Positions 1-8,345 of a stretch of DNA of 64,000 nt are shown here, one piece after another. The notes beneath the pieces are model-generated. The model saw only the letters and a list, made by a program, of their open reading frames with translations, did not search any database and was not told the origin of the DNA. A program made the translations under genes and the position numbers. Positions within the stretch are counted from its first letter, which is position 1. Each line of letters begins with the position of its first letter. The DNA is taken from assembly GCA_947492825.1 (NCBI GenBank), contig CANLNT010000001.1, forward strand, positions 2,604,001-2,668,000, written 5' to 3'. The stretch comes from an uncultured Paracoccaceae bacterium (GTDB lineage Bacteria > Pseudomonadota > Alphaproteobacteria > Rhodobacterales > Rhodobacteraceae).

Positions 1-141
1 GCGTCCGTCGTCATTGGTGGTCTTGCGCGCCAGCTCTGTGCGGGTGTCCCCATCCCGCCGGAACAGCACGATCACCATCCCCGCTGCAGGCACACCACGC
101 GCGGTGTCCAGCACATGTGTCGTCAGAAATCCTTCGGACAT
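1..141 (-). CDS. uraH: 5-hydroxyisourate hydrolase, N-terminal part (runs off left edge)
   Basis: The first 47 residues are visible, beginning MSEGFLTTHVLDTARGVPAA. LTTHVLDTA.G.PA is the hallmark N-terminus of transthyretin-like 5-hydroxyisourate hydrolase, the second step of urate breakdown to allantoin (HIU to OHCU). The family is about 110-120 residues, so roughly 60% lies outside the window. The gene diverges from a purine-type permease whose ATG is 162 bp away, which fits a shared purine or urate catabolic role. The start is the ATG at 139-141 on the minus strand. Identification rests on the N-terminal motif only, but that motif is distinctive. Confidence 0.88.
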   Translation of the reverse strand, partial: MSEGFLTTHVLDTARGVPAAGMVIVLFRRDGDTRTELARKTTNDDGR

Positions 142-303
142 GGCATCATTTCCCATCATTTTGCCGCTTGAACAAGCACTGATGCCACATCGCAAGTCAA
201 CCCTTGCAAACGTATGCGGAAATCTCTTTGTGATGGCCGCATTTGGTGCTTCAATCCGCCGCAGGCCACCAGAAGTTGTGGCAATGGGAACAGGGGACAC
301 AAG

Positions 304-1629
304 ATGAACACCACTCAAACGGCGGGATCGGCCTATTCAGATCCAAACGTGACACCACCCATCGGGCAGGCGGTGCCGCTTGGTTTGCAACATGTTCTGG
401 CGATGTTTGCGTCCAACGTCACACCGTCGATTATCGTGGCCGGTGCGGCCGGGTTGGCCTTTGGCGGGCCGGAACAGATCTACCTTATTCAGATGGCCAT
501 GCTGTTTGCCGGCATCGCGACACTCTTTCAAACTGTCGGCATCGGACCGATTGGTGCGCGTCTGCCGATCATGCAGGGCACATCCTTTGCCTTTGTCGGC
601 GTGTTGGCCGGGATCGCCGCGACCCAAGGGCTGGGCGTGGCGTTAAGCGCCTGCATCATCGGCGGCGTGGTACACTTTGCACTGGGAACCGTCATCGGGT
701 CACTGCGCTGGCTCTTTCCGCCGCTGGTCACCGGCTTGGTGATCCTGGCCATTGGTCTTTATCTGATCCCGGTGGCCATCAAATATGCCGCAGGCGGCGC
801 GGCCGATTTTCAGATGGCCGCTGAAAGCTTTGGCTCGCTCAAGCATTGGTCGGTCGCACTTTCGGTGATCATTGTGGCGCTGATCGTGAAATTCTTCACC
901 AAAGGCACTCTGTCCAACGCCGCAATTCTTGTGGGTCTCTTGGTGGGATACGCGCTCGCTTTCGCGCTTGGTATGGTCAACTTTGGGCCTGTGGCTGGCG
1001 CAGGCTGGGTCACAGCCATCCAACCCCTGCCCTACGGGTTTGAATTCAGTCTTGGCGCCGTGATCGCAGTCATTCTGGTCAGCATCGTATCGGCCATTGA
1101 AACCGTCGGTGATGCCTCTGGCACGACAAAGGCCGGTGCGGGACGCGAAGCAACCAAGGAGGAAATCGCAGGAGCAACCTATGCCGATGGCCTGGGGACC
1201 GCGATCGCTGGCGTCTTTGGCGGCCTGCCCAACACCTCGTTCAGCCAGAATGTCGGCATCGTCGGCATGACCGGCGTGATGAGCCGCCATGTCGTGACCA
1301 TCGCCGGTCTCATCATGATCATCTGCGGCCTGGTGCCCAAGATCGGTGCGGTCATCGCGTCAATGCCCCTGCCGGTGCTGGGTGGCGGCGTGATTGTGAT
1401 GTTCGGCATGGTAGCCGCGGCTGGCATGAACATGCTGACAGAGGTCACGATGAACCGCCGCAACATGGTCATCATCGCCATCTCGCTCGCGGTGGGTCTG
1501 GGTCTGAACCTTGTGCCATCTGCGGTCCAGTACCTGCCCGGCGTGGTCAAGACACTTGCCACCTCGGCCGTTGCACCAACGGCGCTTCTGGCGATTAGCC
1601 TCAACCTGATTTTGCCCGACGAAATCTAG
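304..1629 (+). CDS. NCS2-family urate/xanthine permease
   Basis: This is a 441-residue polytopic membrane protein of the nucleobase-cation symporter 2 family. The family signature Q-N-x-G-x4-T-G is present as QNVGIVGMTG at about residues 316-325, followed by SRHV. The form with Gly after Thr is, as I recall, seen in the urate/xanthine subgroup. Conserved GPIGARLPIMQGTSFAF lies near residue 82. I chose the ATG at 304 because it follows an AGGGG ribosome site, and the in-frame extension upstream to 214 has no family similarity. Divergent linkage to uraH supports urate or xanthine uptake. A perfect hairpin terminator follows. The exact substrate is inferred. Confidence 0.87.
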   Translation: MNTTQTAGSAYSDPNVTPPIGQAVPLGLQHVLAMFASNVTPSIIVAGAAGLAFGGPEQIYLIQMAMLFAGIATLFQTVGIGPIGARLPIMQGTSFAFVGVLAGIAATQGLGVALSACIIGGVVHFALGTVIGSLRWLFPPLVTGLVILAIGLYLIPVAIKYAAGGAADFQMAAESFGSLKHWSVALSVIIVALIVKFFTKGTLSNAAILVGLLVGYALAFALGMVNFGPVAGAGWVTAIQPLPYGFEFSLGAVIAVILVSIVSAIETVGDASGTTKAGAGREATKEEIAGATYADGLGTAIAGVFGGLPNTSFSQNVGIVGMTGVMSRHVVTIAGLIMIICGLVPKIGAVIASMPLPVLGGGVIVMFGMVAAAGMNMLTEVTMNRRNMVIIAISLAVGLGLNLVPSAVQYLPGVVKTLATSAVAPTALLAISLNLILPDEI

Positions 1630-1649
1630 GCGCTTTCACACACAACCAG

Positions 1650-1680
1650 ATGGCCCGCAATCCAATCTGCGGGCCATTTT
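1650..1680 (+). terminator. Rho-independent terminator of the permease gene
   Basis: A perfect 10-bp inverted repeat (ATGGCCCGCA at 1650-1659, TGCGGGCCAT at 1668-1677) with an 8-nt loop is followed by TTTT. It lies 21 bp after the permease stop codon. Confidence 0.8.
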
Positions 1681-1785
1681 CGATACGGAAACCATGATCG
1701 CGATAAGCTGTCGCACCCGCCTGTCAATTCCTTGGAGCCAGTCTAAATCAGGTCTAACAAACGCCGGAAGGCAAAGGACAAGATC

Positions 1786-3192
1786 ATGATGGAAACTCTG
1801 CTTCTCTCGCGGATTCAATTCGCGGCCAATATTTCGTTTCACATCCTCTTCCCGACGATCACCATCGCCCTGGGCTGGGTGCTTTTGTACTTCCGCCTGC
1901 GCTATAACCGCAGTGGAGAGGCGCGCTGGATGGAGGCTTATGGCTTTTGGGTCAAAGTCTTCGCGCTGTCCTTTGCGATGGGCGTGGTGTCCGGCATCAC
2001 CATGTCGTTCCAGTTCGGCACCAACTGGCCCGGTTTTATGGAAATCGTGGGCAATATCGCGGGGCCCTTGCTGGCCTACGAGGTGATGACCGCCTTCTTC
2101 CTAGAGGCGGTGTTTCTGGGCATCATGCTATTTGGTTTTTCCCGTGTGCCGCGTTGGCTGCATACGACGGCCACGGCACTTGTCGCCTTTGGTACAACGA
2201 TGTCCACTTTCTGGATCATCGTGCTGAATTCCTGGATGCACACGCCGCAAGGCTTTGAAATGATTGACGGTGTGGCGCATGCGACCGATTGGTGGGCGAT
2301 CATCTTCAACCCCTCAATGCCATATCGGTTCTTTCACATGTTGCTGGCCAGCTTCCTGACCGTCAGCTTCCTGATTGCCGGTGTGTCCGCGTTCCGTTGG
2401 CTGATTGGTGGGCGCACAGGTGGCGTGCGCACAGCCTTGACGACAGCGCTTTGGGCCGCTGCGCTGCTGATCCCGGTGCAGATCTTTGTGGGTGATATGC
2501 ACGGGCTGAACACAAAGGAATATCAGCCCGCCAAAATCGCCGCGATGGAGGGCGTCTGGGAAACCGAACGTGGTGCGCCACTGCTGCTTTTCGCATGGCC
2601 CGACGATGAAGCGCGCGAAAACCACTTTGAACTGGGCATTCCCGGCCTTGCGTCGCTGATCCTGACCCATGAATGGGATGGTGAAGTGAAGGGCCTGAAC
2701 GAATTTGTGGCCGAGGATGGCACACCGCTGCATCCGCGTGTGGCACCCGTCTTCTGGTCGTTCCGGGTGATGGTCGGCACTGGCGTGCTGATGCTGCTAA
2801 TCTCTTGGGCCTCGGTCGTGATGATGCTGCGCAAACAGCGCAACGGCGACGGGCGGCGCGGGGTCGAGGGGCTGCCGAAGCTCTGGCTTTACGGCCTTGT
2901 CGGCATGACGTTCTCGGGCTGGCTGGCGACGCTCGCCGGATGGTACACAACCGAAATCGGCCGCCAACCGTGGCTGGTCCAAGGTGTCATGACCACGAAA
3001 GAGGCTGTGGCCGACGTGCCCGCACCGATGGTGCTGTCGACGCTGATCGCTTATCTGGCGGTCTATGCGATCCTGTTAGGCGCCTATATCACGGTGATCT
3101 TCTATCTGGCGCGCAAGGCATCCAAGGGTGAACCTGTCATGGAACCGCGCCGTGCGCCCGAAGCGGTCGCAAAAAGCGTCCCGGCGGAGTAA
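1786..3192 (+). CDS. cydA: Cytochrome bd-type (cyanide-insensitive) ubiquinol oxidase subunit I
   Basis: Subunit I of cytochrome bd oxidase, which oxidises quinol and reduces O2 to water in the inner membrane. At 468 residues it is shorter than E. coli CydA, as in the short-Q-loop CIO (CioA) group. The N-terminus places the high-spin haem His at residue 19 (SFHILFPT). The GWYTTEIGRQPW segment typical of the family lies near residue 385. About nine membrane segments are visible. The start ATG at 1786 (or the next codon, 1789) follows AAAGGA. cydB follows after 5 bp, so the two are an operon. Two GTCTAA direct repeats lie just upstream (1741, 1752). Confidence 0.95.
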   Translation: MMETLLLSRIQFAANISFHILFPTITIALGWVLLYFRLRYNRSGEARWMEAYGFWVKVFALSFAMGVVSGITMSFQFGTNWPGFMEIVGNIAGPLLAYEVMTAFFLEAVFLGIMLFGFSRVPRWLHTTATALVAFGTTMSTFWIIVLNSWMHTPQGFEMIDGVAHATDWWAIIFNPSMPYRFFHMLLASFLTVSFLIAGVSAFRWLIGGRTGGVRTALTTALWAAALLIPVQIFVGDMHGLNTKEYQPAKIAAMEGVWETERGAPLLLFAWPDDEARENHFELGIPGLASLILTHEWDGEVKGLNEFVAEDGTPLHPRVAPVFWSFRVMVGTGVLMLLISWASVVMMLRKQRNGDGRRGVEGLPKLWLYGLVGMTFSGWLATLAGWYTTEIGRQPWLVQGVMTTKEAVADVPAPMVLSTLIAYLAVYAILLGAYITVIFYLARKASKGEPVMEPRRAPEAVAKSVPAE

Positions 3193-3197
3193 GCACA

Positions 3198-4214
3198 ATG
3201 ACAATGGATATGTTCGGTGATCCCGCCCAATGGCTGCCCTTCACCTTTGCTGGGTTGATGGGTGCGTCCATCCTGATCTACGTGATCCTTGATGGCTATG
3301 ACCTTGGCGTCGGTATCCTGTTCCCCTTTGCCGATGACGCAGAGAAGGACCGCATGATCGCCTCTATCGGGCCATTCTGGGATGCCAATGAAACCTGGCT
3401 GGTGCTGGCGGTGGGGCTGCTTCTGGTGGCCTTCCCGGCGGCACATGGCGAAATCCTGACGGCACTCTACCTGCCCGTTGCGGTGATGCTGATCGGGCTG
3501 ATTATGCGCGGTGTGGCGTTCGAGTTCCGCGCCAAGGCCCCCGCCCCCTACAAACCCTTGTGGAACAACGTTTTCTTTTCAGGCTCGTTGATGACGGCGC
3601 TGGCGCAGGGGTTCATGCTGGGCATGTATGTCATGGGCCTCGATTACACTTGGGGCCACTTTGCCTTTGCGCTGCTCACTGCCGTCTTCCTGACCGTCGG
3701 CTACAGTTTCATCGGGGCCACTTGGGTGATCTACAAGACCGATGAGCATCTGCAGCGCAAGGCGATCAGCTGGGCCAAGGGCGGCATCTGGGGGTTGGTG
3801 CTGGGCATCGGTGCCATCTCTCTGGCGACGCCTTATGTCTCGCCGCGCATCTTTGACAAATGGTTCAGCTTTCCGCAGATCCTTTGGTTGGCACCGCTGC
3901 CGATCCTGTCGGGCGCTTTGGTGCTTGGCTTGTGGACGATGCTGCGCCGGATGCCATTTGCGGGCGACCGGATGTCATGGCTGCCGTTCGCGACGGCATC
4001 GGCCTTGTGGTCGTTGGCCTATGGCGGCATGGCCTACAGCTTTTACCCCTATGTCGTGCCCGACAAGCTAACGATCTACGACAGCGCCAGCGCACCTGAA
4101 AGCCTGTGGATCATCCTGCTTGGCACCTGCGTCGTGCTGCCGACAATCGCGGCCTATACCTTCTTGGCTTATTACATCTTCCGCGGCAAAGCGACGGAGT
4201 TGCGGTATGACTAA
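3198..4214 (+). CDS. cydB: Cytochrome bd ubiquinol oxidase subunit II
   Basis: A 338-residue polytopic partner of CydA. The N-terminal segment with YVILDGYDLGVGILFPF and IGPFWDANETWLVLAVGLL is diagnostic of CydB. It forms the structural half of the high-affinity oxidase. It starts 5 bp after cydA and so is co-transcribed. No cydX-like small membrane protein follows; the next element is a tRNA gene 51 bp downstream. No cydDC genes are in the window. Confidence 0.95.
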   Translation: MTMDMFGDPAQWLPFTFAGLMGASILIYVILDGYDLGVGILFPFADDAEKDRMIASIGPFWDANETWLVLAVGLLLVAFPAAHGEILTALYLPVAVMLIGLIMRGVAFEFRAKAPAPYKPLWNNVFFSGSLMTALAQGFMLGMYVMGLDYTWGHFAFALLTAVFLTVGYSFIGATWVIYKTDEHLQRKAISWAKGGIWGLVLGIGAISLATPYVSPRIFDKWFSFPQILWLAPLPILSGALVLGLWTMLRRMPFAGDRMSWLPFATASALWSLAYGGMAYSFYPYVVPDKLTIYDSASAPESLWIILLGTCVVLPTIAAYTFLAYYIFRGKATELRYD

Positions 4215-4265
4215 GAATCGGTTTGACAGACCCCGCAGGTGGGCTTAATCCCCCCCAAGTGGTTC

Positions 4266-4342
<77 letters not shown>

Positions 4343-4384
4343 CCACCCTTCACCTTTGCCAAGCCACATGATTACTCTGTCGCC

Positions 4385-5809
4385 ATGACAGAGAATGTGA
4401 TGCTTGATGACCTGCGCGCCCTGTTGGGACATGACAATGTGCTAATGGACAATGACCGCGCCAAATGGCTGACGGATTGGACCGGCGGGTATACCGCCGA
4501 CCCTGTGGCCGTCCTGCGCCCTGCGGATACGGCCCAAGTCGCGGGCGTCATGAAAATCGCCAGCGCGCACGGCTGTCCGGTCGTGCCTGTTTCGGGCAAT
4601 ACCGGTCTGACCGGTGGCACCTCGGGGCAGAACATGCTGATGCTGTCTCTGGACCGCTTGAACCGGATCGAAACCATCGACGCCGCAGGCCGCACCGCCA
4701 CAGTCGGCGCAGGCGTCATCCTGTCCGCGCTGCATGATGCCGCGGACGCCCATGATCTGATCTTTCCGCTGACCTTTGGCGCGCGTGGCTCTGCCATGAT
4801 CGGTGGCGTTCTGGCCACCAATGCCGGCGGGTCCAACGTGCTGCGCTATGGCAACACCCGTGACCTTTGCCTTGGTCTTGAAGTGGTCACTGCCACGGGC
4901 GAAGTCATCGACATGATGGGCCGCCTGCACAAGGACAACTCTGGCCTCAGCCTCAAGCACCTGATGATCGGATCAGAGGGGACGCTGGGCATCATCACCC
5001 GCGCGGTCATGAAACTGCACCCCAAGCCGCTGGCCTATGCCACGGCCATGGTCGCAGTGCCGTCACTATCTGACGCGCTTGACCTGTTGAACCGCGTGCA
5101 ACCGGAAACCTCCGGCGCGGTCGAAGCGTTCGAGCTGATGCCGCGCAGCTTTATCGAGGGACACCTGGCCGTGATCCCCGGTGCCCGCGCCCCGTTTGAC
5201 GACAGCCATGACGTCAACATCCTTCTCGAAGTGGGGGCCATAGCGCCGCGTGACGCGACCCCAGACGTGAACGGTGCCATCCCTGTGCAAGAGCGGCTGA
5301 CGATGATCTTGGGCGCGATGATGGAAGACGGCGCGCTGCTCGACGCCGTCGTCGCCCAAAACGACACCCAAAGGGCAGAGATGTGGGCGCGGCGCGAATC
5401 CGCGGCAGAGATCGCCTTTCACAAACGCCCCTATGTCGACACAGACGTGGCCGTCGCCCTGACGGATGTGGCTGCTTTCCTGACCCAGGCCGCAAAACGT
5501 CTGGCCGCCCTTGACCCCGGCGCGACTGATCTTTTCGTGGCTCATCTGGGTGACGGCAATATCCATTACACGGCCTACCCCAGCCGCGACGATCCCGCGC
5601 TGCAAGACGCCATCCGCGAAATGATCGAAGACGTGGTCGTGGACCTGCGCGGTTCCTTCAGCGCTGAACATGGCGTGGGCAAATCCAAACTGGGTTCCAT
5701 GGCGCGGCGCAAGGACCCCACCGCCATCGCCGCGATGCGTGCAATCAAACTGGCCCTTGATCCGGACAATCTCTTGAACCCCGGCAAGGTCTTTCCGCCG
5801 GTGTCCTAA
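4385..5809 (+). CDS. FAD-binding 2-hydroxyacid dehydrogenase (D-lactate / D-2-hydroxyglutarate / glycolate oxidase GlcD family)
   Basis: A 474-residue flavoprotein. The PCMH-type FAD domain runs over about residues 35-215, with PVSGNTGLTGGTSGQ and RGSAMIGGVLATNAGGSNVLRYG, the latter typical of the D-2-hydroxyglutarate and D-lactate dehydrogenase group. The C-terminal FAD-oxidase cap contains FVAHLGDGNIHYT (metal/substrate region) and ends FSAEHGVGKSKLG and LDPDNLLNPGKVFP. It oxidises a D-2-hydroxyacid and passes electrons to an acceptor. The substrate cannot be set from sequence. It converges on hemC with a 4-bp overlap of stop codons. Confidence 0.9.
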   Translation: MTENVMLDDLRALLGHDNVLMDNDRAKWLTDWTGGYTADPVAVLRPADTAQVAGVMKIASAHGCPVVPVSGNTGLTGGTSGQNMLMLSLDRLNRIETIDAAGRTATVGAGVILSALHDAADAHDLIFPLTFGARGSAMIGGVLATNAGGSNVLRYGNTRDLCLGLEVVTATGEVIDMMGRLHKDNSGLSLKHLMIGSEGTLGIITRAVMKLHPKPLAYATAMVAVPSLSDALDLLNRVQPETSGAVEAFELMPRSFIEGHLAVIPGARAPFDDSHDVNILLEVGAIAPRDATPDVNGAIPVQERLTMILGAMMEDGALLDAVVAQNDTQRAEMWARRESAAEIAFHKRPYVDTDVAVALTDVAAFLTQAAKRLAALDPGATDLFVAHLGDGNIHYTAYPSRDDPALQDAIREMIEDVVVDLRGSFSAEHGVGKSKLGSMARRKDPTAIAAMRAIKLALDPDNLLNPGKVFPPVS

Positions 5810-6741
5810 AAGAACCCCGGCCCCGCACGCCCCAGCAAATCAGCGGCCATAGCGTGCCCCATTTCTGCGCCGTCTTCAACCGCGCCGCGCAGATCACCGG
5901 TCAACACCTCCGATCCATCGTGGCGCAGGATTTCACCGCGCAGCCGCAAACCATCAGCACCTAGTTCTGCCAGCCCGCCAATCGGCGTCTCGCAAGACCC
6001 GTCCAGCCCCGCCAACAGGGTGCGTTCTGCGCGCAAGCGCAGTCCGGTAGGGGTGTCGTGGATCGCCTCGAGCATCTCGGCGGCGCGCATGTCGTCGCCG
6101 CGCCGCTCAATCCCAATGGCACCTTGCGCAATCGCAGGCAGCATGTCGGTGACCTCAATCGGATGATAGGGCACATCATCCATGCCCAACCGCTTCAGCC
6201 CTGCGGTCGCCAGAAACGTTGCATCCGCCACGCCGTTTTCCAGCTTGCCCAGCCGCGTCTGCACATTGCCGCGAAACTCGACCACTTTCAGATACGGAAA
6301 CTTCGCCGCCAACTGCGCCCGTCTGCGCGTGCTTGACGTTCCAACAACCGAGCCTTCCGGCATCTCGCTCAGGCCTTGGTACTTCAGTGACACAAAGGCA
6401 TCCCGCACATCCTCGCGCGGCAAGTAAGTCTCCATCACCAGACCCGCGGGTTGAGCGACGGGCATGTCCTTGGTCGAATGCACCGCAATGTCGATCTGAC
6501 CTGCCAACAACGCCTCTTCGATCTCGCGGGTGAACAGCCCTTTGCCGTCAATTTCGCGCAAAGCCTTGTCCAGAATCTGATCGCCCTTGACCTTGATCAC
6601 CACGATGTCAAAAGCTTCATGCGGCAGCGCAAAAGCCTCTGCCAGCCGCGCGCGCGTCTCATGCGCCTGCGCCAGCGCAAGCGGCGACCCTCTGGTTCCA
6701 ATACGAAAAACGGCGGCGGGGGTCGGCAAATCAAGTGTCAT
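5806..6741 (-). CDS. hemC: Hydroxymethylbilane synthase (porphobilinogen deaminase)
   Basis: It polymerises four porphobilinogens into hydroxymethylbilane in haem and chlorophyll synthesis. The protein has 311 residues, normal for the family. Visible motifs are RIGTRGSPLALAQA at the N-terminus, HSTKDMP, GTSSTRRRAQL and DGSCETPIGG; the last carries the cysteine that holds the dipyrromethane cofactor. The start at 6741 gives the usual N-terminus. It diverges from hemE across an 81-bp gap containing a perfect TGT-N12-ACA palindrome, so the pair is probably co-regulated. Confidence 0.95.
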   Translation of the reverse strand: MTLDLPTPAAVFRIGTRGSPLALAQAHETRARLAEAFALPHEAFDIVVIKVKGDQILDKALREIDGKGLFTREIEEALLAGQIDIAVHSTKDMPVAQPAGLVMETYLPREDVRDAFVSLKYQGLSEMPEGSVVGTSSTRRRAQLAAKFPYLKVVEFRGNVQTRLGKLENGVADATFLATAGLKRLGMDDVPYHPIEVTDMLPAIAQGAIGIERRGDDMRAAEMLEAIHDTPTGLRLRAERTLLAGLDGSCETPIGGLAELGADGLRLRGEILRHDGSEVLTGDLRGAVEDGAEMGHAMAADLLGRAGPGFF

Positions 6742-6758
6742 GGGACAAGTCTTAGACA

Positions 6759-6776
6759 TGTCAACTTGGGTTGACA
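6759..6776. promoter_or_regulatory. Perfect palindrome between hemC and hemE, PpsR/CrtJ-type consensus
   Basis: TGTCAAC and GTTGACA form perfect 7-bp arms around TTGG. The outer bases fit TGT-N12-ACA exactly, the consensus bound by the phototrophy repressor PpsR/CrtJ. In Rhodobacter these proteins regulate haem genes as well as bch/crt operons. The site is 18 bp from the hemC start and 46 bp from the hemE start. Each arm also contains a TTGACA hexamer, so a paired -35 reading is possible, but I see no convincing -10 element at the right spacing. Function is inferred. Confidence 0.5.
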
Positions 6777-6822
6777 ACGGGCCATTCCGTTGCGACCACA
6801 GGAACAAGATAAAGGAAGCACG

Positions 6823-7851
6823 ATGACAAAGACAATCCTGCGCGCACTGGCGGGCGAAACCCTGCCCACCCCCCCGATCTGGATGATGCGTCAGGCGGGG
6901 CGCTACCTGCCGGAATACCGTGCCACCCGCGCACAGGCGGGTGACTTTCTGTCACTGTGCTACAACCCCGAACTCGCAGCAGAAGTGACCCTGCAACCGA
7001 TCCGCCGCTATGGCTTTGACGCGGCGATCCTGTTTGCCGACATTCTGCTGCTGCCGCAGGCGCTGGGGGCTGATTTGTGGTTTGTGACCGGCGAAGGTCC
7101 GCGGCTTTCGACGATTACCACGCAGGCCGAGCTGGACGCGCTCAAGCCGAAATCGGACATCCACGACACCCTTGGCCCGGTCTATGAGACGGTCAAGATT
7201 CTGGCGGCCGAACTGCCCAAGGACACCACATTGATCGGCTTCGCCGGTGCCCCCTGGACCGTGGCCACCTATATGATCGCCGGTCGCGGAACACCCGACC
7301 AGGGCCCCGCCCACGCGCTCAAGGCAGATAATCGCGCGGTCTTCGAAGGGCTGATCGACATCATCACCGACGCCACGATTGACTACCTGTCGCGCCAGAT
7401 CGACGCCGGTGCCGAGGTGGTCAAGATTTTCGATAGCTGGGCCGGATCTCTGCAGGGGCAAGACTTTGTCGACTTTGCCCTGCGCCCCACCGCCAGGATC
7501 GTGCTGGCGCTCAAGGCGCGACACCCCGGCATCCCGGTCATTGCCTTCCCGCGTGGCGCGGGCGACAAATACGTTGGCACCCATGCCGCCACCGGGGCCG
7601 ACTGCGTAGCCCTTGACGATGGTGTGACGGCCGACTGGGCCGCCGCAAACGTCCAGACCCAGGGCTGTGTGCAGGGCAATCTGGCCTCTTCGCATATGGT
7701 TACCGGCGGTCAGACGCTGGTTGATGAAACCCGCCGCATCGTTGATGCCTTCCGCAAAGGCCCCCATATCTTCAACCTCGGCCACGGCATCACGCCCGAT
7801 GCCGACCCCAAAAATGTCGCATTGATGGTTGAGACTGTGCGCAACAGCTGA
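6823..7851 (+). CDS. hemE: Uroporphyrinogen decarboxylase
   Basis: It removes the four acetate carboxyls of uroporphyrinogen III to give coproporphyrinogen III. The protein has 342 residues with [16 protein letters not shown] near residue 20, FADIL at about 75, [13 protein letters not shown] at about 140 and [12 protein letters not shown] at the C-terminus, all conserved in HemE. The ATG at 6823 follows AAAGGA. An upstream in-frame ATG at 6790 would add eleven atypical residues and was not chosen. It is divergent from hemC, and hemF lies about 1.4 kb away on the other strand. Confidence 0.95.
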   Translation: MTKTILRALAGETLPTPPIWMMRQAGRYLPEYRATRAQAGDFLSLCYNPELAAEVTLQPIRRYGFDAAILFADILLLPQALGADLWFVTGEGPRLSTITTQAELDALKPKSDIHDTLGPVYETVKILAAELPKDTTLIGFAGAPWTVATYMIAGRGTPDQGPAHALKADNRAVFEGLIDIITDATIDYLSRQIDAGAEVVKIFDSWAGSLQGQDFVDFALRPTARIVLALKARHPGIPVIAFPRGAGDKYVGTHAATGADCVALDDGVTADWAAANVQTQGCVQGNLASSHMVTGGQTLVDETRRIVDAFRKGPHIFNLGHGITPDADPKNVALMVETVRNS

Positions 7852-7869
7852 ATTGCCACGGAAACGCCC

Positions 7870-8202
7870 ATGCGGCACCTGATCAGAATTGTCTGGGTCA
7901 CTGTCACCGGAACCGCCGCCATGCTTTGCGCGGCCTTGGTGCTGGTCCCTGCCACCGCTGCGGAACGGGCAGCCCTCGCATCCGACGACCGCATTGCACT
8001 GGTGCAACTGCGGCTGGCCCGCACCTTGCTGACCGTAGCACCAGACCAAACCGTCACACTTCTCGCCAGTCGCACCGGCCTGCCCGACGATCTGGTCCGC
8101 GCCGGGCTAGAGGCTTATGCCTACGGCGCAGACACAACACCACCCGTCACCCCCAACCGCCAAACCCGCGCAGGCGGCGCCCTTTTTGTCACTCCTGACT
8201 AG
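7870..8202 (+). CDS. Hypothetical secreted or membrane-anchored protein
   Basis: A 110-residue protein starting 18 bp after hemE, so probably co-transcribed. Residues 1-32 form a signal peptide or anchor (MRHLIRIVW then a hydrophobic run ending ATAAE). The rest is a short soluble region with one predictable helix (DRIALVQLRLARTLL). I do not recognise a family. Position and coding composition support a real gene. It could be a small periplasmic protein. Confidence 0.55.
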   Translation: MRHLIRIVWVTVTGTAAMLCAALVLVPATAAERAALASDDRIALVQLRLARTLLTVAPDQTVTLLASRTGLPDDLVRAGLEAYAYGADTTPPVTPNRQTRAGGALFVTPD

Positions 8203-8215
8203 GGCTCTGACCCCA

Positions 8216-8254
8216 CGTCTTTCTTTTGAATAAAAATATGCCCGCCGGAGGCGC
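8216..8254 (-). repeat. Dispersed intergenic element, copy A (terminator-like, downstream of hemF)
   Basis: Read on the minus strand it begins GCGCCTCCGGCGGGCATATT and ends TTCAAAAGAAAGACG. A nearly identical copy lies at 60144-60183 on the plus strand, directly after rlmH. Both copies lie just 3' of a gene in sense orientation, with a GC-rich block and then T-rich sequence, so a role in transcription termination is likely. Confidence 0.6.
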
Positions 8255-8345
8255 AAGGCACCCGCGCCACATCCGGTCAAAAAGGCGGACCCGCACCACA
8301 GGCACCAGAATGTCGTGCGCGCCCCAAAGGGCGCGCTCCGCTGTT

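Noticed and set aside
14-307. 97-codon plus-strand frame over the uraH 5' end
   Set aside because: It is the antisense shadow of uraH; the minus strand shows the clear HIU hydrolase motif.
4207-4248. 13-codon frame after cydB that could be a cydX-like small subunit
   Set aside because: It is charged, has no membrane helix, overlaps the end of cydB and lacks a ribosome site.
6759-6799. TTGACA hexamers in the hem palindrome as paired -35 boxes
   Set aside because: No reasonable -10 sequence is found at 16-18 bp on either strand.
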